Origin: Leptidea sinapis
Lineage: Eukaryota; Arthropoda; Insecta; Lepidoptera; Pieridae
Reading direction: 5' to 3'
Assembly (NCBI RefSeq): GCF_905404315.1
Contig: NC_066282.1
Coordinates: 10,006,501 to 10,070,500, forward strand
Length of the DNA stretch: 64,000 nucleotides
Below are positions 12,391 through 23,100 of the stretch, piece after piece. Position 1 is the stretch's first letter, and every line of letters starts with the position of its first letter. The notes beneath the pieces were generated by a model, which was not told the DNA's origin, ran no database searches, and worked only from the letters and a program-made list of their open reading frames with translations. The position numbers were made by a program, and so were the translations under genes.

Positions 12391-13039
12391 ACACTTTTGC
12401 CATTGCGCTATCACACTGAATATTTCCATATGTCATTGAGACTGTTACATAGTTTGAATATAAGTAGTAAATGGGCAGTTACTAAAAATTCTCACATAAA
12501 CTATCACAAAAGTGATACCAAAAATACATAATACAAAATTTTCTTTAAATTCATTGAGCGGTATAAACATCCATCCTGTTCGAATGCGTGACGGGATTTT
12601 ATATAATATATAGAAGATAAAGATATTATTAGACTATTAGTTTGAGAAGTTATTTTTTATCAACTGAATCATTACAGTTCAAGAAGAGATATTTATATCT
12701 TTCAGCGGTCATCATCGTTTGATCTATGAAAGATATATTGTTATGGTTATTATAATAATTTATTTTTGTGGATACAGATGGCAAGGTGTTAAACAAAAGA
12801 CAAGAGTGTTTTTTTTGTATAATTATTTATTTTTTTGAATGCAGAATGGAAGGAGTTCAAAATACAGACAAGAGCGATTTAGTCACAGAATAGGTAAAAT
12901 CCCTTTAAACTGTGCTGTGGATTTTGTTACAAATAATTTACTATTGTGAAGTCAGAAGGGAAGAGGTTACAAAGGACAAGAGCGATTTTGCCCAGCACAA
13001 TGAGGCTTCTGTGATGAAATGACATAGCCATACATTCTA
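12391..13039. repeat. intervening DNA with three diverged direct repeats
   Basis: No gene is seen. Three imperfect units end in 'agacaagag', 'agacaagagcgattt' and 'ggacaagagcgatttt' (around 12770-12815, 12840-12885 and 12950-12995). They suggest a decayed minisatellite or tandem duplication. Confidence 0.4.
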
Positions 13040-13300
13040 ATTTAAAATGGCTAATTGATTTAGTTCTGCAGCATACTTGGTTAAAAAATTAGACAATTAA
13101 CCGACGCAGATACGGCGCGACTAGTTTACTTTAGCTATTTCCATAGTATTATGTCCTATGGTATTATGGTATATAAAAATAAATACTTTCTTTGTAACGC
13201 AGAAGAGCGCTGTTCGCGCTATTTATAACCTAGGACCTAGAGAATCATTGAGAGAAAAAATAAAAGAAATAAACATCTTGACTGTTGCCACTCAATATAT

Positions 13301-13573
13301 TGTCGCGTAGCAACGCTTCGACGTAGTTCTGCCTCGAAAGTGTAAAGAAGAAGAAGAAGAAAAGAAGAAGTAGTGAAAAGTGGAAATGTTCCAAGAAGAA
13401 GAAGATAGGAGAGACTTAGTGTTCGGTGCGGGGTGACGCGTTGAAGGTACCGCCGCCCACAAGAGGATCAGCGGCAGACCGGCGAAGTGCAAGTTCAGAA
13501 AAAGTGAACGCAAATAAAGACTCGTTCCTATAAACGGAGTATTATTTCCAATCCCTGACCCACTCTCGTGTCA
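13301..13573. mobile_element. solo LTR of an LTR retrotransposon, Gypsy-like
   Basis: The 273-bp block starts TGTCGCG and ends CGTGTCA (canonical TG...CA). It is flanked on both sides by ATAT (13297-13300 and 13574-13577), the 4-bp target duplication typical of Gypsy-type integrases. An AATAAA lies near 13513, and an (AAG)-rich tract at 13346-13375. No internal retroviral genes are present, so this is the product of LTR-LTR recombination. Removing it joins two colinear parts of family B. The superfamily call rests on duplication length only. Confidence 0.8.
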
Positions 13574-13693
13574 ATATTCTTGATAATGTACATAGGCACA
13601 TAAGTGAATTTGCTAGAAACTGTCTTTAATGTTAACACCAGGAAAAAACATAAACTTATAATGCCAACTACTCGGCTTCCAGTGTTTAGTCCG

Positions 13694-13723
13694 GAGTTTA
13701 TAAGTCCAAAGACTTATAAACTC
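13694..13723. repeat. 13-bp-stem hairpin in the family B 3' region
   Basis: Arms GAGTTTATAAGTC (13694-13706) and its exact reverse complement (13711-13723) flank a CAAA loop. The sister copy at 10405-10880 lacks this hairpin, so it is specific to this copy. Confidence 0.8.
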
Positions 13724-13840
13724 GACTAAGCCTAAGGTTACTATAACCTAAATGACTTTCTTAATGATACCACTGATTGGGAATTCAGCGACTACCCACA
13801 GGCTATTAAATATATAAAATTTTTTTTTATATAAAAAAAC

Positions 13841-14181
13841 TACAAGGGTTGCATAGTATATAAAGAACTCCAGAGAGTTAATTCCCTCCACTACGCTTGA
13901 GAAGGACTCTGGTTTCCGATCAATCTAAACACGATATAATTCATCACGAGCAATACAATATAAAACACAATTCCAAATCATACGCTGCAGCTGCCAAACA
14001 AAACCAAGCTACAGCAGTCAATCCAGACAATAATGACCATAATGATGACACACAAAGCATTGCACTTGCCCTTAGAACCCTAAGTGAAACAATGCAAACT
14101 CTCATGAGCCAAATGCTAACTATAACCAAAATGTTAGCTGAAATCACGTCTAAGCTGGCTTTTAATGATAAATACAATTAA
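13841..14181 (+). pseudogene. jockey ORF1 (gag-like) C-terminal remnant
   Basis: This is the end of the nucleic-acid-binding ORF1 protein. From 13841 one frame reads 'YKGCIVYKELQRVN', the region right after the CCHC knuckles. It then shifts by one base near 13880 into a frame reading 'LRRTLVSDQSKHDI', 'SKSYAAAAKQ' and an Ala/Leu/Met-rich helical C-terminus, ending at TAA 14179-14181. The knuckles themselves are lost by 5' truncation. The last 17 bases overlap the ORF2 start in another frame, as usual in jockey elements. Confidence 0.7.
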
Positions 14182-16801
14182 AATATGTATTTGGAATGCC
14201 AACGGCTTATCAAACCACTCAGCAGAGTTAAAAATATTCTTGACGTCTAACGAAATCGACATAATGCTGATATCGGAAACTCATTTTACATCCAAAAGTC
14301 ATCTTAACATTAACGGCTATACCTTATACAATTCTAACCATCCAGTCGGCAAAGCTCATGTTGGAACTGCCATACTTATTAGATCTAAAATCAAACACCA
14401 TATGCATGAAAATATATCTAAAAACTACATACAGGCTACCAGTATCGTTGTGAAGGACTGGTCTAGTGACTTTGTGATTTCAGCAATTTACTGTCCTCCG
14501 AGATACTCTATAAAAGATATCGATTTTAATGAATTTTTCTCGTCCCTGGGTAGTCGCTTCATTGCGGGAGGTAACTACAATGCTAAACATACCTTCTGGG
14601 GCTCTAGATTGATACTGCCACGAGGCAGAGAACTCTTTAAATGTATACAAACAAATAAACTAGATGTAGTGTCAACAGGACAGCCTACATATTGGCCAAC
14701 TGACCCTAAAAAGATACCAAATTTAATTGACTTTTGTGTTGTAAATGGTATCCCGAAAATTAACATATCTTGCTCCAGTTGTTTAGACTTATCATCTGAC
14801 CACTCCCCAATCATTCTAGAGCTACGTACCAATGCTGTAGAAAAACTACCAAAATGCACACTCCACAATAATAAAACTAACTGGCCACTTTTTCGAGGAC
14901 TTATAGATAATACTTTTCAAAAATCCATCATCCTGAAATCAGCAAGTGATATCACAGCTGCTGTCGAATTTTTTAACGCTAGTATACAAGACGCCGCCTG
15001 GACGGCAACTCCTAAAAATAATATCACCAAGCCAGCAACACAGGTTGACAAATCCACCATGGACAAAATTTCTGAAAAACGAAAGGCAAGGAAACAATGG
15101 CAGCAAAGTAGATGCCCCATCGCACGCAAAAAATTAAACCACATGATAAAAGTTGTGAAACGATCTCTGGATGATGACCGCAACAGAGGTTTCCAAAATT
15201 ACCTAAGTACCTTGGACTCCACTGCGTCCACAAATTACTCTCTATGGAAAGCCACAAGAAAATTGAAACAACCGACTATTACATCACCCCCCCTAAGAAA
15301 TAATATAGGGAACTGGGCACGCACAGGTGAGGAAAAAGCCAGGATCTTTTCACAACATTTAGCAAGTGTCTTCAAGCCTCACACATATGAAGGGACCCCC
15401 GAGCACGAGAAAAGAGTCACTGACTATCTCAATACGCCTACAATAAACAACACCAATAAATCAGTTACTTTTCAAAAATTTACTAAAAAAGAAGTTTTCA
15501 GAACAATCAACAAAGCTAACTGTAAAAAATCCCCGGGATATGACTTAATAACAAACAAAATTCTTCAAGAACTCCATGACTCTGGACTGACATTCCTCAC
15601 CTCATTGTTCAATGCTATAGTAAGACTGAATTTCTTCCCACCTCAATGGAAAGTTGCAAAAATCATAATGATCCTGAAGCCGGACAAACCACCGGAAGAA
15701 GCAAAGTCTTACAGACCAATAAGTCTACTACCGATCCCTTCAAAAATTTTTGAATCTCTGCTCCTTCAACGTATGCATCCTATTATAAAGGATAAGAAAC
15801 TTATCCCAGACCACCAATTTGGGTTCCGCAATAAACATGCCACAGTCGACCAAGTTCACAGATTAACTGAAAAAATTATGAAATCTCTTGAAGATAATGC
15901 ATACTGCAATAGCGCTTTCCTTGACATATCTCAAGCCTTCGACCGAGTATGGCACCAGGGTCTCCTCTACAAAATTAAGACTTCCTTTCCTGATTCTATC
16001 TATAAAGTCCTCCAGTCATACATTGAAGACAGACATTTTCTCGTGCAAAGTGGCGAAGCTTTATCAAACTTACATAGCATCGAAGCCGGTGTCCCGCAGG
16101 GAAGTGTGCTCGGGCCTACACTCTACGTGCTTTATACTTCAGATTTACCTACTCCTGAATATGTAACAACTGGCACTTTCGCCGATGATACCGCCATTAT
16201 GGTTTCACACAATGATCCAACGGTTGCATCCTACTATCTGCAAAGTGGTCTGAATGAGATATCATCCTGGCTCAGAAATTGGAGAATCAAGGCTAACGAA
16301 TCCAAATCAGTGAATGTGACTTTTACCCTTAAAAGAGCAACATGTCCTCCCGTTCAATTAAATAATGTAACAATCCCTCAAGCGGAGCATGTGCGTTATC
16401 TTGGCCTACACCTAGACAAACGTCTCACATGGCAAAAACACATCTTCACTAAAAGGAAACAATTAGGCATCAAACTAAGCAAACTGCATTGGCTTATTGG
16501 ACGTAAGTCACAGCTTTCACTTGAAAACAAGGTACTGCTTTACAAGGCAATTCTTAAACCGATCTGGACATACGGTATACAGCTACAGGGTACCGCATCA
16601 CACTCAAATATTGAAATAATCCAACGATTTCAGAATAAAACACTACGCTTAATAGCCAATGCTCCATGGTTTGTACCAAATGATCTATTACACCATGACC
16701 TCGGAATACCAACAGTCAAGGATGAGATAACGAAATCCGCTAAGGCACACAAAACTAGAACAGACAATCACCCTAACATACTAGCAAAAGCTAATGAATA
16801 A
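14165..16801 (+). CDS. jockey ORF2: endonuclease and reverse transcriptase, 878 codons
   Basis: This is the pol protein for target-primed reverse transcription. N-terminal EEP endonuclease motifs: 'IWNANGL' (residue ~10), 'SETHFT', 'YCPPRY', 'GGNYNAKHTFWGSR' (~135-148) and 'SSDHSPII'. RT motifs: 'KSPGYDLI', 'YRPISLLPIPSKIFE', 'FGFRNKHATVDQ', 'FLDISQAFDRVWH', 'AGVPQGSVLGPTLY' and 'FADDTAIM' (Asp 674-675). The start ATG overlaps ORF1. The usual Asp of GGDYN is Asn (AAC at 14573-14575), which should cripple the nuclease. The frame ends at TAA 16799-16801, but the expected basic tail 'VSRRLKRKIPQDLL' continues in the next frame to TAA 16872-16874, so a one-base indel truncated the C-terminus. Otherwise open over 2.6 kb, which points to a young insertion. 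Confidence 0.9.
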   Translation: MINTIKICIWNANGLSNHSAELKIFLTSNEIDIMLISETHFTSKSHLNINGYTLYNSNHPVGKAHVGTAILIRSKIKHHMHENISKNYIQATSIVVKDWSSDFVISAIYCPPRYSIKDIDFNEFFSSLGSRFIAGGNYNAKHTFWGSRLILPRGRELFKCIQTNKLDVVSTGQPTYWPTDPKKIPNLIDFCVVNGIPKINISCSSCLDLSSDHSPIILELRTNAVEKLPKCTLHNNKTNWPLFRGLIDNTFQKSIILKSASDITAAVEFFNASIQDAAWTATPKNNITKPATQVDKSTMDKISEKRKARKQWQQSRCPIARKKLNHMIKVVKRSLDDDRNRGFQNYLSTLDSTASTNYSLWKATRKLKQPTITSPPLRNNIGNWARTGEEKARIFSQHLASVFKPHTYEGTPEHEKRVTDYLNTPTINNTNKSVTFQKFTKKEVFRTINKANCKKSPGYDLITNKILQELHDSGLTFLTSLFNAIVRLNFFPPQWKVAKIIMILKPDKPPEEAKSYRPISLLPIPSKIFESLLLQRMHPIIKDKKLIPDHQFGFRNKHATVDQVHRLTEKIMKSLEDNAYCNSAFLDISQAFDRVWHQGLLYKIKTSFPDSIYKVLQSYIEDRHFLVQSGEALSNLHSIEAGVPQGSVLGPTLYVLYTSDLPTPEYVTTGTFADDTAIMVSHNDPTVASYYLQSGLNEISSWLRNWRIKANESKSVNVTFTLKRATCPPVQLNNVTIPQAEHVRYLGLHLDKRLTWQKHIFTKRKQLGIKLSKLHWLIGRKSQLSLENKVLLYKAILKPIWTYGIQLQGTASHSNIEIIQRFQNKTLRLIANAPWFVPNDLLHHDLGIPTVKDEITKSAKAHKTRTDNHPNILAKANE

Positions 16802-17144
16802 AAGAACGAAAGTATCAAGAAGACTGAAACGCAAAATACCTCAAGATCTACTAACTAGCCAACCAGATGCTTAATTATGGAAATTGGGTTTGGCATAGGC
16901 CATTCTCCAAGCAAGCCAATATATATACCAGTAGGACACACATATTATTGAATGTCCCAGCGAAGGAGACAGATTATAATAAAAAAAAAAAATAATAAAA
17001 TAAAAAAAAGAAGCACGCTGAGTTTGTTGCGCCTGTTCTTCTCAGGTCTGAGGCATACCTTTTGGAACGTTTGGTAGTTTTTCACTTTCAATAAGTGACT
17101 ATATCCTATTTTGAATAAAAATATTTGAATTTTGAATTTGAAAG

Positions 17145-18960
17145 GTATATTAATTAAGAGACTTCCTAAGTAAAAACTGAAATTTAGTTAGTATGAAACG
17201 CGCAGTGAGATTTGACATAGATTTGAAATTCTAAGTAATATATATTGAAATTCTAAGTAATATATAAGTTTTAAAGCGAATAGTTGTTTAGGACGTAGTG
17301 GATTTCGGCAATCTCCGTTTTTTACAAGATTATAGCCGTCATTTGTCAATCTTTTAATGACTGCACGTTTCATACAATTGATTTAAATGCTTTTTTATTA
17401 GAGAGCTTCGCTAGGCTGGCTTTTTTCGCGCTAATAATACTAAAGTATAATAAATATAGAATCATAATATACTAGCGTATAGAGAAACAAAGCCGGCAAG
17501 AGAAAACATCTCTAACGAAGATACAGCAAGATAGAAATGGTAAGCGAATCTATTTTTCCTGCAACCGATGTTGATTGATAAGTCATAAAAAGTCACCCAC
17601 TCTTGCTACTAGTTATAATATCTTAAATATTAAACTGCTAGCTAACACTCACATTCATAAATATGTCGCGCATTATCGGTGTCTCAGTTCATCTAAACGT
17701 TGGTATATTCTACGCCTATGGCATAACATATTGTTATGTCAACAAGACATTTGCTATAATTGCTTGTGAGACCGATATAGTAGGTAGATGTATCGCCCTC
17801 GAGGGCAACTATATTGAATAAAAAAAAATATAATATAATATAATATAATAATATTAAAACACTCCTGTGATACTATTATCATCCAAGCCCACATTCGTGT
17901 TTTAATACCTCTTATTACATAACAGTTGCATAAATAACTATTAAAGATGATCACACGATATTCTATTTAATAATAGACAGACCTTCAGTCCATTTGATAA
18001 ATTATTTCAAGCTTAGAAAAGAAATTATGGTAAAGTAAACCAGCGGGTGCTAATGGACTACACGAGTGAGGAAAAACAGAAGGCGGTCCGGAAAAATAAA
18101 CTTTTATTTCATGAAATCTGCGCCTACTTCATTACGAACATAATTCAGTTAGCAAGACTGTTAGCATTTATACATCACGAAATCTCTAGTCTTTCTTACG
18201 AACCAATTTATATTTATAGAAACGCTATAATTATGATAAATGTTGGGATTCTTTTAAAATTTAAAATTTCTAATGGCGGTCGTTAATGTTTCTTTGACAG
18301 TGAAGATGTTTGTTAAGTGAAAACTTGTTTAGCCACGGTAGGCACTTTTTGGTTGGGGAAAATCTTATTAGTACGCGTCATATATCCATATAAATATAAT
18401 ATTATATAGTTAGACGCATTTTGGATGGATGAAATCTTGCGAGTTTGCGTCACTGAAATGCTTATAGCAGTATATCTGTAGCTATACAGCAGACGTAATG
18501 TGCAATATTAGTGCTGTGTGTATCTTATAAGTGAAATTCAATGGATTTAGTGAAAATTTAGTGTATATGATACTGTGTATTGATAAAATAGTTAAATATT
18601 ATTATTGAAAATAAGTTCTAAAAATAAATTGAAATTAATAATTTAATTGTTTTTAAGCATTATGAAATTTCAAATTTTAATATTAAAATTTCACAGTTTT
18701 CACTTCTATCGGTAGTCTCTACAATTCACATTTTTTTTAAAACAGCATAAGGTTTTAGTCTTAGATACTTTATAGAGCTTTTTGCTGCTAAGCAACGTCT
18801 GGCAATTACTAGCCAGGCTTATTACTTTAGTGTACAACATAGCTATGTCTTACATTCACGATCTGTTAGTCCCTTTTTTTTAGTATACGTGCGTTGCTGA
18901 AAATAGAGGTAAACAGTTCACCGCTATTTTTTATACGTATACTTCGCATAAATTATCTGA
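17145..18960. other. A+T-rich DNA, nothing firm
   Basis: No exon or known repeat is recognised. A (TATAA)n run lies at 17828-17855. An open frame at 18047-18286 (+) is not similar to anything I know. Part of 18820-18920 resembles 19690-19790 ('cttaca..cacgat', 'gcgtg..ttgct.aaaatagaggtaa'), probably remains of the inverted-repeat element listed at 19640. Confidence 0.4.
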
Positions 18961-18969
18961 GGGCTTAAT

Positions 18970-19290
18970 ATATATTTGAAAAAGAAGGACAAACGAGCGT
19001 ACGGGTCACCTGGTGTTAAGTGATCACCGCCGCCCTCATTCTCTTGCAACACCATAGGAATCACAGGAGCTTTGTCAGCCTTTAAGGAAGGTGTACGCGC
19101 TATTTTCGAAGGCAACCATGTCGTTACGTCCCGGAAACACCACAAAAGGAAGCTCATTCCACAGCTTTGTAGTACGTGGAAGAAAGCTACTTAAAAATCG
19201 CACTGTGGAGGACCGTCACACATCCAGTTGGTGTGATGACAACCTAATTTATGGCGTGCAGTGCGAAGGTGGGATACGGCGGCAGCGTTA
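18970..19290 (-). mobile_element. family A 3' end
   Basis: On the - strand it carries the diagnostic order of family A ends: 'ccttcgcactgc', 'acatcaccaactgg', 'ctttcttccacgtactacaaagctgtggaatgagcttcc', 'ttcgaaaatagcgcgtacacc', 'atcacttaacaccaggtgaccc', 'tcgtttgtccttc'. It is truncated upstream. The overlapping + frame 'MYALFSKATMSLRPGN..' is a shadow. Confidence 0.8.
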
Positions 19291-19639
19291 TTAAAAAAAT
19301 GATTATATGATATTAGCTTATTAATAGTCTGGACTATTTACTATTACTAGTGGTCACTCAAAGGTCGAAATTCAATAATAATTCATTTAATTTTTTAAGT
19401 TTCATCTGAACTGACCCATGTGCACGTTTGTCCTCATATTCCATAAAAATAAAACCAGGGTGTATTTGTCAAAGGCAAATCAAATGTATATTGTGTTTGT
19501 TGTTTGTCATGCAAGCAGTAGTGTCTGTAATACTTAATTAAATGTATTATAGGGCATTTTATATAAGCATATAATCTTCTCCATATAAACTCAACCGTAT
19601 TAAATTTCACAAAGTTTTTGCTTTACGTATTAATCTTAA

Positions 19640-19860
19640 GTCTTATGCGTCTAGTCTCCTGCTGTTAAAAAACCGATAAAAACAGGCCAGATACATCAGT
19701 TTAGTGTGCGTGACAAGCTACGTCTTACACTCGCGATTTGTATGACATTTTGTATCAGAGTGCGTGAATTGCTCAAAATAGAGGTAAGTTCTAAGTTTCT
19801 AAGTTCAAATTTTTTTGACGTTTTCGCAGCTGTTGCAGTCTATTACACGCTTGGTTGCAC
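19640..19860 (+). repeat. decayed copy of the inverted-repeat element at 53942-54169
   Basis: It shares 'gcgtctag', 'aaccgataaaaacaggcc', 'agtgtgcgtgacaagctacgtcttacactcgcgat' and 'gctcaaaatagaggtaag' with the reverse strand of 53942-54169. A short family A tail ('acgtttgtcctcatattccat', 19425-19446) lies just before it. No coding capacity. Confidence 0.55.
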
Positions 19861-19861
19861 A

Positions 19862-19928
19862 TACACCCTCTCTCTCTCTCACACACACACCGCCTCTCCA
19901 TCTCATACATACACACACACACACACAT
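19862..19928. repeat. (CT)n/(CA)n compound microsatellite
   Basis: A run of CT repeats passes into CA repeats, is broken by 'cgcctctccatctcatacat', and then resumes as CA. Open frames through it (19706-19954 and 19815-20042) are artefacts of simple sequence. Confidence 0.85.
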
Positions 19929-20046
19929 ATTTACCTCTATCCTTTGATTTTTAAAGTTTTATCAGTAATACAGGTATTTTACTACCTATCACAGACATCA
20001 GCGATGCATGACCAAAACTTTTGTATCCCCTGTATTTTTTAAGCTT

Positions 20047-20103
20047 TCATTGTATTGTAATTTTGGTTGTTGGTGAGAAAATAAAGTTATTATTATTATT
20101 ATC
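20047..20103 (+). repeat. LINE tail with (TTA)n
   Basis: The sequence 'ggtgagaaaataaagttatta' followed by TTA repeats has the form of the short microsatellite tail left at the 3' end of a non-LTR insertion. Compare 58080-58115. No coding part remains. Confidence 0.45.
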
Positions 20104-20161
20104 TAGTATAAATCGCGTATAAATGATCTTAGGTAATAATATAAAGATAAATAAAACTTAC

Positions 20162-23100
20162 TCGTAAAATATTCTCCCTGCATTCCAGTAATATCAAACG
20201 GTCTAGCCGTTGTTAAATGTGTCGAGGCGTTCTTATCCACTACAATCGGTGGCCGGAACACATAGCGACATATTTGCCATACTCCTGAATCACTCCACAT
20301 AAAATATTCACCTCTTGTGGGTAGATATATTCCTGAAACAAAGAAATAAGATAAAAAATGTGTGTGTGTACCTTTGTATGCACGCAGGAAGTTATATTTC
20401 TTTGCCCTAACGAAGCAAAAATCAATGAAATGATTTATTCCTCGTGCTGTTATACGTTTTTAGAAAGAACAATTTCGTAAAAATCTTACAAAGATTGCTT
20501 TGACAATTAATTATTAAATTATGAATACGGCTGTATCGGCTTGAACCCTTTGCCTGCCTACTAATGGACGAAAAAACTAAAAAAAAGTAACGAATAACGC
20601 AAACGTCAGAAAATTTTAGGAACTTCAACCTGTATCTTTTGTGATACAGCGATGCGCGCGCATCTGGAAATTTCACTCTCATCATTTTTTCTTATCGCGC
20701 CTAATGAAGTATAACTTAAAAAAAAAAACAAAAATAGACTACGTAAATGCAAAATAAAATCTCTTGAATTAACTTTTGTTACCTTTATAAGATAACAAAA
20801 AATGACTTAATTAAAAAATTATTGCTCGTTTTGATCCCCAACATTCAGTTAATACATTTCAACCCGTTTGAGATTAAGGTCACACGTGCCCACGTGTTAT
20901 GGAAGAGACAACTATATTATTGATTAACTAATAAAATTAAATGAATTAATTATTGGCGTCTGAGAGCAATAATCATGAGATGAAATGAAATGAATTGAAA
21001 TTTTATTTGTAAGAAACATTGTACTTAATAAGTTAACATATTAATGAGTTGTCTACAAGATCATTATTGGCTCAGAATAGCTACTTTTTTGTAAAAGATA
21101 TTATAATATGAGATGTAAATAATTTAAGAAGTCATTTAGAACTGATGTAAATGCAAATAAAAACGTTGAGGAAAAAAAATTATGTATTGTGCCTTAACTA
21201 TTCATAAAAGAAAAATACAGTGTTACCAAAAAACTTGTCTTGGTCCGGTTTGAAGCCACGCTCCTTCCCAGATCTGTTGTCTTAGACCACTTTGCCGACC
21301 CAACGTGAAAGCAATAGTTGAATTAATGATTCAACTTCACCACTACTCTATGACCGGGTGTAGTGACGGAAAAAATCATACACTTTTTTTCACCTAGCCA
21401 CCATCCGCTAAGCCCGTACCGTGTGATAAGTAACTTCGTAAAAGCGTGCATGATACCTTAAGACCGGCAACGCTCCTGTGATCCCTGTAGTATTGCAAGA
21501 AGTCATGGACGACAATGAGCTATGATCAGGTGTCAAGTGACTGTTATATATTATTTTACCCATAAATTCAGAGTAATCACCGGATCGTCACCAGCCTTTT
21601 AAAAAAAATGAATATGTCCTTTTTTTAAGGTCTGTCGTATTGTCCTGAAAACACCGCTCAAGGTAGCTTATTCATTTCGTCAGCTTATCCCATAAAAGAT
21701 AATAATTGAAATCCTATTTCATTTAATTATCATCTTGTATCGTAAATAATATCGAATCTTATACTGCAAATACGTACGCATGCATCTTCAACAAAAAGAT
21801 TTTTACAAAAGTATAAGTATCTCATATATATATATATATATACCTATAATAATTCACATAAGAATAGAACAAAAATGATATCAAACGAATCGAACAATGA
21901 AGCCATTCTTATAATCGTTTATAGTGGATATTTATTTACAATTTTCATGCATTCCTGAACAGAAATAGTACGGTCAATGAACGGACTGCCACGTTGAGTA
22001 ATTAATAACATCAGAACCGCGATTTTAATACCAGCGGCGACAAAATGTCTATATTGATTATATCTTATTTATAATAATCTATGCATAATCATAATAAAAC
22101 TAGCTGACCCAGCAAATGTTGTATTGCCATATACAGTAACTAGCTGACCCGACAGACGTTGTTCTGTTCATAATAAAAAAAAACTCTTGCGGGTGGAATT
22201 TCGTATAATCCTCTTAGCTGTTGAATGAATCCTCGTTCTTAGCTGACCTCTACTCGGCGAATGGAATATTCCTACAAAATTTCAAGTCTCTACGGCTTAT
22301 GGTTCCAAAGATATCGTGATGAGTGACTATATACGTGGAAATCTCTTATATATATATATAAATAAAAATTCAATAGTAAATTTTTTTGGGGAATAAAAAA
22401 AGATCACAACCGATTGTCAGATCTACAAAATATATCGTACATAAAATTTATTGTACTTCAATAATTATTATATTCGATTGCTATCTTGCAACTTTATTGA
22501 GTATCTGTGTTTGGAATAGAATAATATTTATATCACGATACAAAAATAGGTGTTGATCGTAGACGGGTTAAAAGTTGTATGTATATTTTAATGCTGAATC
22601 ATAATAAAATAAAAATAAAAAAATAGAACAAATATTTAAGGATGGGTGACCATTGTCATTTAGGGGTATGAAAAATAGATTTTGGCCAATTCTCAGACCT
22701 AACCGATATACACACAAATTTTCAAACAAATTGGTTTAACGTTTCGTAGGAGCTTAGTAACAAACAGCGGGACACGAGAATTTTATATAATAAAATAGTA
22801 ACCAATTTTAAAATTTAATAATTTTTTTTGCTGTGTGTTCTAGAAACATCGAAGCCAAAAAAAGAAGTTTATGGAGTTATTGTCAATTATTTGTTATACA
22901 TCCGTTTGTCTGTAAGGGCCTAAACGCAAGACTGAAATTTTATATTTTTAGATAAATAATTATCAAATATTAAGAAAAAATTCAGTTTAGATTATGTGAA
23001 CTTTTTACGTGATTATGTAAATTGCATGAGGATGACTTAAAATGTTGGATACTTTGTTACTGGTATATTTTGAACAAATAAAAAAAAAATAATAAATCTA

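Larger units (their letters stand above)
13839..17007 (+). mobile_element. jockey-type non-LTR retrotransposon, 5'-truncated in ORF1
   Basis: The element starts inside ORF1 right after the zinc-knuckle end ('YKGC') and contains a complete-length ORF2, a short 3' UTR and an A-rich tail (about 16980-17007). Possible target duplication: the low-complexity 'ataaaaaaa' seen just before 13839 and at the tail. Codon use is A-rich, unlike the G+C-rich family A. The FADD polymerase box and the ORF1/ORF2 overlap are jockey-clade features. It is inserted into the 3' UTR of family B. Confidence 0.85.
13040..17140 (+). mobile_element. family B LINE interrupted by a solo LTR and a jockey LINE
   Basis: Three colinear pieces of one family B copy can be joined: 13040-13300 (RT C-terminal region; remnants 'AVRAIYNLGPRESLREK' and 'EINILTVATQYI'), 13574-13838 (C-terminus and start of 3' UTR) and about 17008-17140 (3' UTR end, 'cgctgagtttgttgcgcc' to 'tttgaattttgaatttgaaa'). 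The gaps hold a 273-bp solo LTR and a 3.2-kb jockey element. Comparison with 10405-10880, which has no inserts at these points, shows that the order is ancestral. Confidence 0.8.

Noticed and set aside
13292..13513. - strand frame 'MRSLFLNLHFAGLP..' with a Ser/Phe run
   Set aside because: It lies wholly inside the solo LTR and reads the (AAG)-rich tract backward.
18047..18286. 79-codon + frame 'MDYTSEEKQKAVRK..'
   Set aside because: The start looks coding-like but soon becomes A+T-rich with no domain, no splice support and no match in the window.
19706..20042. Open frames with a Ser-Leu/Thr-His repeat pattern
   Set aside because: They are translations of the (CT)n/(CA)n microsatellite.
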